Origin: Streptomyces bottropensis ATCC 25435
Lineage (GTDB): Bacteria; Actinomycetota; Actinomycetes; Streptomycetales; Streptomycetaceae
Assembly (NCBI RefSeq): GCF_000383595.1
Contig: NZ_KB911581.1
Coordinates: 4,372,496-4,436,495 of the forward strand
Direction of reading: 5' to 3'
DNA length: 64,000 nt
Positions 42,674 through 50,474 of the stretch are shown here, piece after piece. A model generated the notes under the pieces. It was not told the origin of the DNA and searched no databases. It saw only the letters and a list, made by a program, of their open reading frames with translations. Each line of letters opens with the position of its first letter. The stretch's first letter is position 1. Both the position numbers and the translations under genes were made by a program.

Positions 42674-45600
42674 TCAGCGGCGGCGGCCCCGCCGTACCTT
42701 CAGTTCCTCGAACCGGGGCGCGTCGCCGTCCTGGACGCGCTGCCAGGCCCTGCGGTACAGCTCGGCGGCCGGTTCGGTCGGCACGATCACGCCGAACGTC
42801 GCGTGCTCGTCGGTCATCAGCTCGCCGAACAGCGGCAGCTTCCACCGCTCCAGCGGCAGCCGCGGTGCCTTCGGGTCGACCCAGGCGCCGGGCAGGAAGA
42901 GCGAACGCCCGGCCCTGGTCCGGCTGGCCACCACCACCAGCTCGCCCCCGGCCAGCTCGGCACGGGCCGCCCGGAGCCGGGCCGGCTTCCATCCCGTCCA
43001 GCGGGCCGTCGTACGGTCGGTCGGGTCGGGCATGGCCAGCAGCATCAGATAGAGCGTGGCCGCGTCCTCGCCGATGCCGTACTCCTTCGCCACCTCGGTC
43101 ACCAGCTCGGGCACCGAACGGCTCGGATCCTGCGGCCACCAGGTGCCGTCCTGGGCGCGCTCGCCCGCTTCCGGGTCCCCCGGGTCGGCCATCAGGGCCG
43201 CGTACGGGGCGGAACGGGCCAGGCGCAGCGCCACCTCGGCCGCGTAGGGCCGCTGGTTGTCGACCCGCAGCGCGGGCAGATACGGGTCCTGGCCCGCCTC
43301 GTCGAGCAGCGCGACCCGGATGCCCGGCGCCGGCTGGTCGTCGTGGGTGGCGAGGACGACGGCGCCGTACCGCTCGAAGCCCTGGCCGGTCTCGGTCGGG
43401 GTGCCCGCAGTCTTCCGGAACTGGGTGATGCTGATGTACTGCCCGAGGTCGAGCACCAGCCCGGGGTGGGCGAGCCGCTCCCGTACGGCGGTGAGCGCGG
43501 CGGGCAGCGCGGCCCGGAGCGGGTCGCCGGCGGGCAGGCGGTGGGCGAGCCAGGCGGCCGGCCCGACCGAGCCGACCAGCGTGTCCGCCGTGAACCCGAC
43601 CGCGTCGTCCGTCACCGGCCTGACCCGGTCGCCCTTGACGGCCCATTCCAGGTCCTGGGTGAGCCGGGGCTCACCTGCCGGGTGCAGCAGGGCGGGCAGG
43701 GCCTCGCGTACGTTCCACCGTGCGTGCCTGAGCGCGCGCAGGGCGTCGGCGAGCACGTCCTCGGGCACGGCCGTCCGCCTGCCGACCTCGCTGTTCCACA
43801 GCTCGGCCGCGGCGGCCACGTTCGGCCCGTCGGTCCACAGTCCGGCGGGGTCGTCGGGCAGCAGCGCGCCGACCACGGCCGCGCGGACCGCGTTGTCGAC
43901 GCCCTGGAGCTCGTCCTTGGCGACGGCCGCGGGGGCGGCCTTGACCCCGAGGGCGTTGCGGGCCTCCGTGGTCAGGAACGTGCGCTGGTGGACGTCGACC
44001 CCCGGAAGACCGGCCACGACCAGCCGGGCCACGGTCTCGGTGACGCCGGTCAGCCGGGCGAACTCCTCGGCCGCCTCCGGGAACCAGGGCGCCGGTCCCC
44101 GCGCGGCGAGCTCCGCCAGGAACCCGTCGATCCAGGGAGCGTCGCCCGCGACGCCCAGCGGGGCGGACTTCTGCAGTGTGTACGGTTCCGGGGTCTCGAA
44201 CCGCTCCGCCGGGTCGTGGAAGTAGCCCCGGAAGTCGCAGCCGTCGCCGTTCGGCGAGCCGTGCTCCAGGATCGCCAGGAACGCGCCCCCGCCCAGGGGC
44301 AGAAGTCCGTCCCACGAACCCTCGCGCCATGCGCCCGACGGGGTGCGCAGCTGGTCGGCCCCCAGCCTGAGGGTCACCTCGCGCCACCGGGTGGACGCGC
44401 CGTCGTTGCCCAGCCCGAGGGTGTCGAGTCGTTCGAGGAGCGTCCGCAGCACCTCGCGGTGCTCCCGCGTGGTGGTGAGGGCCGCGGCCCGGAACGCCAG
44501 GGCGCCCACCCGGTCGATCAACGTCGACAGCTCCGGGCGTCCGGCCGGCAGCCCGGTCCCGTCGAGGTGGAGGCGTACGGTGCGCTCCCGCGGCACGGCG
44601 GTCCCGGCGAGCCCGGCGGCCCTGGTCAGGGCGCGCAGGGCACGGAAGACGGTGTCGGCCTGGTCGTCACGGTTCCACCAGTAGCCGGCCGACCCGCCGA
44701 CACCGCTCAGGGCCTGCTGGAGCACGGTGTCCGCCGGCCCGGCGGGTCCCTCCGCCTCCTCCAGGCCTCCGTCGAGCGCCCGGGTGAGCCGCGTCGCCGC
44801 GCCGTCGAGGACGGCCTGCTGGCCGGCGGCGTGGCGCACGACTCCCGCGACACCCGCGACGAGCGCGTCGTGGGTCACCGGAAGGAGCGAGCGGATCGCG
44901 GCGGGCAGCGCCTCCTTGTCCTCCTCGGCGGCGGCCGCCAGCAGCGCCGCCGCGGTCGCCCGGTCGATGCGGCGCAGTGCGGCGGAGCCCTCCGGGTCGC
45001 GGGCGGTCATGCACTCCCAGAACTGCACCGGCGGCAGCAGCAGTGTGCCCTCGCCGAAGACCCCCGGCGTACGGTCCGTCTTCGCGATGGACGTGACGAC
45101 GCCGTCCGTGTCGACGATCTCCAGCTGCCAGCCGTTGCGCACGACGGCACGGGCCCGGTCGTCGCCCGGGAACACCACGAGTGCCGACGGCCGGCCCCGC
45201 TCGGCGGCCAGGGTGACGGTGTGTCCGGCGAGGTCCTGGGTGCGCCGGGAACCGTCGGGCAGCCGGACCGTGCGGATGCCGACCACGCCGTCCACGGGAG
45301 CGGAGGCGGGCGTGCGGCCGACGGTCGGGGAAGGGCCGAGCCAGCCGCTGTCGTAGGTGCTGCCCTCGGGGGCGTCACCCAGCGCGTCGGAGAGGAACGC
45401 GGGCATGCTCATGCGTCCGCGCGTGTTCGTGGCCGGGTCGTACTCGTAGAACCCGTGGGCGTCCTGCTCGCCCTCCGCGTGCCACACCCAGTACGAGGCG
45501 CCGTCGAAGATCAGCCACCGCTCCTCGGGGACGGTGGTGTCCCCGGTGTGCAGGACGCCCGCGCCGGTGGTGCGGCCGCCGCCCGGCAGGGGCAGGGTGA

Positions 45601-47584
45601 GCCTCAGGTCGCCCTTGTACCAGTCCATCTCGGTGCCCCGGGTGCCGCCCGGGCCCTCCATGGTGCGGGGGCTGTCGGCGCGGGTGTGCCAGTAGCCGCG
45701 CAGGCCGTCGTTGCGGGAGCGCCAGTAGACGAGCAGTTCGCCGTCCACGTGGTGGAAGCCCGGGTCGCCCCAGCTGTCGTTCGCCGGGATGCGCAGGTCG
45801 TGGGTGAGGAGCGTGCCTTCCGCGCCGATCACGCGGGCCTGGGCGGTACCGGCCACGACGAGGTGCGGCCAGGCGTCGGCGACGATGATGTCCTCGACGT
45901 CGTTCTTCGGGACGAGGGTGGCGGTGGCGTCCTCCCAGGCGGGCCAGCCCAGTTCGTCGAAGAGGCCGGCGCGCAGGGTGCGCGTCAGCACCGGTGCCAG
46001 GTCGGTGGCGACGGCGGCGCGGACCTCTTCCTCGGCGAGCGCCAGCGCCTCGGCGGGCAGCCACTTCAGCCGGGCGAGCGCGTCGGGCAGCTGGGGCAGG
46101 CCCACGGCGGTGAACCGCCGGACGACCTCGCTCACCCACCGCGCCAGCAGCGGGCGGCCGCCGGGTGAGGCGGCCAGCACGCGGATCGCGCGCCGCCCGG
46201 AGTCGTCGTCGCTGAACCGGTCCGCGCCCTGCCGGAAGGCGTCGTGGAAACGGGAGTCCGCGGTCAGCGACAGCAGCTCGCGGTGGCCCTCACCCGGGGC
46301 CCACTGCTCCAGCGGGAGCGCGTTGCCCTTCCCCGGGGCCGCCACGGGCACGTCCAAGGACAGCAACAGGTCCATCAGGTCGATGTCGTGCGTGACCGTC
46401 AACTCCCGTGCGGAGGCAGTCAGTTCCCTCCGCAGCTGGTCCGCCGCCCGCTCCACCAGCGGGTACAGCTCGGGCATCCGCGTGGAACCGCGCCAGGACC
46501 GCGCGCGCTCCCGGAACACCAGGAACCGCTCCAGCCAGCCCGCCGTACCGTCGTGCGGCCGCTGCTCCGCGGGCAGGGAACCGTCCCACAGCGCGGCCGT
46601 GGCGCCGGAGACCTCCAGGATGTCCAGCCACATCGCGGGCAGGTCGTCGTCGGAGGACGAGGGGAGCGTGTCGAGCAGGGTGCCGCGCACCTTCGGCTCG
46701 CGCGCCGCCAGCGCCACGAGCGCCGTGCGGTGGCCCTTCCACCAGCCCGCCGCCGCGCGCAGCGTGGACGGCAGGACCAGCAGCTCGGCCAGGTAGTCCT
46801 GCTCGGTCACGTCCGCGTCGCGGCCGGCGGCGCGGGCCAGCCTGCGCAGGTCGTTCGCCATCTGCGCCGACGGCGGCAGACCGCCCGCCGTGCGGCGCAG
46901 GCACAACTTGGTGAAGCGCCGCAGTGCCTCCTCGGCCGGGACCCGTGCGGCCAGCTCCTTCGCGTACGCCGACAGGACCTTCACCGGGAGTGCGCCGGCC
47001 AGGGCGAACTCCAGGAACACGGCGTCGAGCCGCTCCTCCTCGACGACCAGCCCGTGCTCCGCCTCGGCCTTGCGGGCGCGGGTGAACAACTGCGCCGCGT
47101 ACGTGGCGTTCTCCTCCGCGAGGAACACCCGCCCCGCCTGCTCGTAGAACGTGGGCAGGAAGTGCGGCACCGACGCCGCGAGCCGCTCGCCCAGCTCCAC
47201 ATAGGCGTCCATGGCCGCCTTGGGCTTCGTCCTCGCCTGCCGGGCCGCCCGCTCCAGGTCCGGCACGACACCCAACGCGTGGTGTCCGTCCGCCGGGTGG
47301 TGCACCAGCACCCACTCGGGGAAGCCCAGTGACTGCCGCAGCCCCAGCCCCACGACCGCCGGCTCCGCGTCCTGCTCCAGACCGAGGAACCCGGCGGCCA
47401 GGTCCTCCGCCGCGCCCAGCTCCCCGGCGACCAGCCGCACCACCACCCGGTCGTCCAGACCCGGATGACGGTACGTCCGCGCCGTCAGCGGCACCGCCCG
47501 CTCCCCGGCCCCCTTTGTGTCCGCCGGCAGTACCCCGCCCGCCGCCAGCACGTCCTCGTACGACACCGCTGTCCCCCCGCTCAT
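42674..47584 (-). CDS. 1636-residue protein of the MoxR-VWA operon (MolR/YehI-like N-terminal type)
   Basis: One of the largest genes in the window. Residues 1-130 form a mixed domain; 130-270 are helical with TPR-like spacing (AMDAYVELGERLAASV, YAAQLFTRARKAEAEHG); 270-580 continue as helical repeats; 590-830 are strand-rich with repeated Trp/Tyr motifs (WPHLVVAGTAQARVIGAEG, YWRSRNDGLRGYWHT, WLIFDGASYWVWHAEGE), perhaps propeller-like; 830-1636 are again mainly helical with AYISITQFRK-like strands near 1440. No enzyme motif is visible. In E. coli the yehI (molR) product of about 1200 residues occupies this place in the locus. The ATG at 47584 overlaps the stop of the DUF4132-like gene. It probably is a scaffold or the client of MoxR. 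Confidence 0.85.
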   Translation of the reverse strand: MSGGTAVSYEDVLAAGGVLPADTKGAGERAVPLTARTYRHPGLDDRVVVRLVAGELGAAEDLAAGFLGLEQDAEPAVVGLGLRQSLGFPEWVLVHHPADGHHALGVVPDLERAARQARTKPKAAMDAYVELGERLAASVPHFLPTFYEQAGRVFLAEENATYAAQLFTRARKAEAEHGLVVEEERLDAVFLEFALAGALPVKVLSAYAKELAARVPAEEALRRFTKLCLRRTAGGLPPSAQMANDLRRLARAAGRDADVTEQDYLAELLVLPSTLRAAAGWWKGHRTALVALAAREPKVRGTLLDTLPSSSDDDLPAMWLDILEVSGATAALWDGSLPAEQRPHDGTAGWLERFLVFRERARSWRGSTRMPELYPLVERAADQLRRELTASARELTVTHDIDLMDLLLSLDVPVAAPGKGNALPLEQWAPGEGHRELLSLTADSRFHDAFRQGADRFSDDDSGRRAIRVLAASPGGRPLLARWVSEVVRRFTAVGLPQLPDALARLKWLPAEALALAEEEVRAAVATDLAPVLTRTLRAGLFDELGWPAWEDATATLVPKNDVEDIIVADAWPHLVVAGTAQARVIGAEGTLLTHDLRIPANDSWGDPGFHHVDGELLVYWRSRNDGLRGYWHTRADSPRTMEGPGGTRGTEMDWYKGDLRLTLPLPGGGRTTGAGVLHTGDTTVPEERWLIFDGASYWVWHAEGEQDAHGFYEYDPATNTRGRMSMPAFLSDALGDAPEGSTYDSGWLGPSPTVGRTPASAPVDGVVGIRTVRLPDGSRRTQDLAGHTVTLAAERGRPSALVVFPGDDRARAVVRNGWQLEIVDTDGVVTSIAKTDRTPGVFGEGTLLLPPVQFWECMTARDPEGSAALRRIDRATAAALLAAAAEEDKEALPAAIRSLLPVTHDALVAGVAGVVRHAAGQQAVLDGAATRLTRALDGGLEEAEGPAGPADTVLQQALSGVGGSAGYWWNRDDQADTVFRALRALTRAAGLAGTAVPRERTVRLHLDGTGLPAGRPELSTLIDRVGALAFRAAALTTTREHREVLRTLLERLDTLGLGNDGASTRWREVTLRLGADQLRTPSGAWREGSWDGLLPLGGGAFLAILEHGSPNGDGCDFRGYFHDPAERFETPEPYTLQKSAPLGVAGDAPWIDGFLAELAARGPAPWFPEAAEEFARLTGVTETVARLVVAGLPGVDVHQRTFLTTEARNALGVKAAPAAVAKDELQGVDNAVRAAVVGALLPDDPAGLWTDGPNVAAAAELWNSEVGRRTAVPEDVLADALRALRHARWNVREALPALLHPAGEPRLTQDLEWAVKGDRVRPVTDDAVGFTADTLVGSVGPAAWLAHRLPAGDPLRAALPAALTAVRERLAHPGLVLDLGQYISITQFRKTAGTPTETGQGFERYGAVVLATHDDQPAPGIRVALLDEAGQDPYLPALRVDNQRPYAAEVALRLARSAPYAALMADPGDPEAGERAQDGTWWPQDPSRSVPELVTEVAKEYGIGEDAATLYLMLLAMPDPTDRTTARWTGWKPARLRAARAELAGGELVVVASRTRAGRSLFLPGAWVDPKAPRLPLERWKLPLFGELMTDEHATFGVIVPTEPAAELYRRAWQRVQDGDAPRFEELKVRRGRRR

Positions 47585-48447
47585 GCGTCCTTGCCCTCCT
47601 CGATCACGCGCCCGGCGTACAGCGCCGCGGCCATCCGCATCCCCTCCGACCAGGCCACCGGGCCCACTTCGGCCAGCGGCAGTGCGCGGCCGTCCTGGTC
47701 CTGCCAGGTCAGGTTGCCGGTGTCCACCTCGTCGTCCCAGTAGGGCTCCCCGATCCACACGGAGGCCTCGACGGTGCGCTCGCCGTCCCGGACGCGTGCG
47801 GTGGCGTAACCACCGGAGACGCGGTACCCGAGGGAGGTGGCGCGGGCGGCGAGGGCGAAGCGGGAGCGGAACCGGCCCCCGGTGAAGTCCCGTACTTGGG
47901 TGGCCTTGGCGGCGAGACCGTCGGGCCGCCGCCAGATGGCCCGGTGTATCTGCTCGACGCGCTGGACGATGCCCAGTTCCGCCGCGAACTCCCGGATGTC
48001 GTCGAGGTCCGGCAGCAGCACCGGGTGCGGCAGGGTGACCGTGCGCGGGGAGAGGCGGACCGTCTCACCGTCCAGGTTCACCACCCGCAGTTCGCCGGAG
48101 TCGGTGGCGCCCCGCAGGAAGCCGACCTCGTCCGGGTCGTCGCCGACGATCGCGAGGTCGCGCAGTGCGGCCTGCCACGCCTCGTCCGGCCACACCCGGG
48201 CCAGCAGACCGGTGGGCACGGGCAGTGACGACACCATCCAGGCGTCCACCTGCGTGACGCACGCCGCAGCGTGCCGATCCAGCCATTCGGCGAACCGCCG
48301 CAGCCGGTCCACCTCCGGGTGGTCCTTCAGCGCCTTCGGCAGCGACTTCAACTGCCGTCCCGCCGCCCGGCCCGAGGTGGCTCGCGCCGCCACCCGCCCC
48401 TCCACAAGAGCGACTTCATATCCGTCGCCCGCTGCCAGCCAACCCAC
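47581..48447 (-). CDS. DUF4132-like protein, first gene of the MoxR-VWA operon
   Basis: 288 residues. AAGRQLKSLPKALKDHPEVDRLRRF near residues 28-52, LRVVNLDGETVRLSPRTVTLPHPVLLP near 120-146 and the following EFAAELGIVQRVEQIHRAIW are the features by which I assign DUF4132, the C-terminal domain of E. coli MolR/YehI; there the domain is fused to the large protein, here it is a separate gene placed first. The GTG at 48447 follows AGGGGCTGGGG. Its stop overlaps the ATG of the 1636-residue gene. The function of DUF4132 is unknown; a link to molybdate metabolism in E. coli is old and weak. Confidence 0.7.
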   Translation of the reverse strand: MGWLAAGDGYEVALVEGRVAARATSGRAAGRQLKSLPKALKDHPEVDRLRRFAEWLDRHAAACVTQVDAWMVSSLPVPTGLLARVWPDEAWQAALRDLAIVGDDPDEVGFLRGATDSGELRVVNLDGETVRLSPRTVTLPHPVLLPDLDDIREFAAELGIVQRVEQIHRAIWRRPDGLAAKATQVRDFTGGRFRSRFALAARATSLGYRVSGGYATARVRDGERTVEASVWIGEPYWDDEVDTGNLTWQDQDGRALPLAEVGPVAWSEGMRMAAALYAGRVIEEGKDA

Positions 48448-48788
48448 GAACCCCAGCCCCTAGCGTCAATTGCACAGGAAGAAAGCACAGTTCAGCCGGG
48501 GAATCCCGGCCCGAGTGCGACCATGTGCGGAACGCTAGCGGCAGCCACTGACAATCGGCGCGGGGCCCCTCCCGACGAGCCTCCCACGACGTGCCGGGAG
48601 CCCCCGACGGCGAGCGGGCACGCGGGACGATCCCTCCGGCGTCCGGCAAGCCAACCGAAGCGAGTGTGCCGCCGCGTCCGTAGACCTACGTAACCGGGGT
48701 ACGTATTACCGGCCAGTCACCGGTGTCGGTGCCCTGCCGCCGGGCGCGCTCACCCTCCGCAGCGATGCGACGGAGGACGGGGGGCACC
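48448..48788. promoter_or_regulatory. Intergenic region holding the presumed operon promoter
   Basis: This 341-bp stretch should contain the minus-strand promoter of the MoxR-VWA operon, but I cannot pick a -35/-10 pair. The hexamer TACGTA occurs twice (48687-48692 and 48700-48705) in an AT-richer patch. Nothing else is evident. Confidence 0.35.
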
Positions 48789-49127
48789 ATGGAGTGGCCG
48801 GCCGGGTTCGAGGAGCGGGTCGCCCGGGTGGACGCGGGGCTGCGGCCGCTCGCCGAGGCGCCGGTGGACCTCGCCGATCCCGGCGGGGAGCGCGGGAGGG
48901 GACAGCGGCCGGCCGCGATGGACGAGGCGGGCGTCCCGGCGGAGGCCGCGGTCTGCGCGCACACGCGGCGGGCGGGCCTCGACATCGGTCCGCTCCCGCG
49001 CGAAGCGGCGCAGCCGTCCAGCCGTGAAAAACGGACACGGCATGGGCTCCACGCGGGACATCCTGCTCCGTGCCGCACCGTGACCGGCCTCGGACGCTGT
49101 GTCCCTATATCGCACACACGTACGTGA
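48789..49127 (+). CDS. Possible small protein, 112 residues
   Basis: ATG at 48789 follows GGGGGG/GGAGG-type bases. The first 85 codons have strong GC-rich third positions (MEWPAGFEERVARVDAGLRP onwards, acidic and Ala/Arg-rich), while the last 25 do not, so it may be the 5' remnant of a longer gene. No domain is recognised. It lies just before the phosphatase gene on the same strand; the phosphatase upstream region overlaps its 3' end. Confidence 0.35.
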   Translation: MEWPAGFEERVARVDAGLRPLAEAPVDLADPGGERGRGQRPAAMDEAGVPAEAAVCAHTRRAGLDIGPLPREAAQPSSREKRTRHGLHAGHPAPCRTVTGLGRCVPISHTRT

Positions 49128-49221
49128 CCTGCCCGTTTTCCTGGAACAGGACCGCGCTCCGGCAGCCATGGGCTCCTATGGTGGAGATCACGGGAAGGCG
49201 ACGGACGCTGAGGCGGCGACC

Positions 49222-50448
49222 ATGACGGAGACGGCGAACGACTACGCGGCGGTGTTCCAGGCACTGCCGGGCATGGTGGCGCTGCTGACACCCGGGCTGG
49301 TGTACGCGGACGCGAACGAGGAGTTCCTGCGGCTGTCGGGCCGCACCCGCGAGCAGGTGGTCGGCCGCTACCTCTTCGACGTGTTCCCCGACAACCCCAC
49401 CGACCCGTCCGCGAACGGGATGCGTAATCTGGCCGCCTCCCTCCGCCGGGTGGCGGAGACCGGTGAGCGGGACGCGATGGCGCTGCAGCGCTACGACGTG
49501 GAGTCCGTGGAGCGGCCGGGGGAGTGGGAGGAGCGCTACTGGAGTCCGGTGAACGCGCCGATCCTCGGCCCCGACGGGAAGGTGGTGCTCCTGATCCACA
49601 AGGTCGAGGAGGTCACCGAGCTGATCCGGGCCCGCGAGCGCTCGCCGAGCGACCGGGCCAACGTGCTGGAGGCCGAGCTGTACACCCGCGCCCGGGAGCT
49701 GCAGGAGGTCAACGAGCGGCTGCGCGAGGCGCACGCCCACGAACGGGAGGTCGCGCTCGCCCTGCAGACGGCGATGCTGCCCGCGCCGAAACCGCTCGGC
49801 CACCACCGTGCGGCGGTGCGCTACCAGCCGGCGACCGACGCGCTGAACGTGTGCGGCGACTGGTACGACCTGGTCGACCTGACCGGCGTCGACCGCGTCG
49901 GTGTCGCCGTCGGTGACGTGGTCGGACACGGCCTGGCCGCCGCCTGCGTCATGGGCAAACTGCGCAGCGCGCTGAGCGCCGCCTCCCTGGTGGCGGACGG
50001 CCCCGCCCAGGCACTGGACGCGCTCGGTCTGTACGCCCGCTCCGTCGACGGCGCCGAGAACACCACCGCCGTGCAGACCTGCGTCGACTGGGACACCCGC
50101 ACCATCACCTACAGCAGCGCCGGGCATCTGCCGCCCGCGCTGGTGTGCGGTAACGGCGAGGTCGTCTTTCTCGACGGGGCCACCGATCCACCGCTCGGTG
50201 CCCGCCTGGAACACACGCTCCGCCCCGAGGCCACCGTCTCCTTCACCGACGGCGACCTGCTCGTCCTCTACACGGACGGTCTCGTCGAACGCCGTGACGA
50301 GGACATCGACCGCAGCCTCGCCCGCCTCGCCGACGCGCTCACGCGCCACCGCGATGCCGGCCCCGAACCCCTCGCCGACGCCCTCCTGCTCGACCTCCTC
50401 CCCTACGGCGCCACCGACGACGCGGCCCTCGTCATCATCCAGCTCTGA
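49222..50448 (+). CDS. PAS-domain SpoIIE/RsbU-type serine phosphatase
   Basis: 408 residues. An N-terminal PAS domain (about 5-130: AVFQALPGMVALLTPGLVYA, RTREQVVGRYLFDVFP) is followed by a coiled-coil linker (about 140-185) and a PP2C SpoIIE domain with the metal-binding CGDWYDL, GDVVGHGLAAA, AGHLPPAL, LVLYTDGLVE and GATDDAALV motifs. These enzymes dephosphorylate anti-anti-sigma proteins and so activate sigma factors under stress; Streptomyces has dozens. The RsbW-like ATPase at 12718 is of the partner type but not linked. ATG at 49222 gives a normal PAS start; ATG 49168 is possible. Confidence 0.9.
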   Translation: MTETANDYAAVFQALPGMVALLTPGLVYADANEEFLRLSGRTREQVVGRYLFDVFPDNPTDPSANGMRNLAASLRRVAETGERDAMALQRYDVESVERPGEWEERYWSPVNAPILGPDGKVVLLIHKVEEVTELIRARERSPSDRANVLEAELYTRARELQEVNERLREAHAHEREVALALQTAMLPAPKPLGHHRAAVRYQPATDALNVCGDWYDLVDLTGVDRVGVAVGDVVGHGLAAACVMGKLRSALSAASLVADGPAQALDALGLYARSVDGAENTTAVQTCVDWDTRTITYSSAGHLPPALVCGNGEVVFLDGATDPPLGARLEHTLRPEATVSFTDGDLLVLYTDGLVERRDEDIDRSLARLADALTRHRDAGPEPLADALLLDLLPYGATDDAALVIIQL

Positions 50449-50474
50449 TCCGGGCGGCGGTCGGCCCGCGGTGG

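Noticed and set aside
42803..46168. 1121-codon open frame on the plus strand
   Set aside because: It is antisense to the 1636-residue gene, Gly/Arg/Pro/Gln-rich, and has no domain; high GC makes such antisense frames long.
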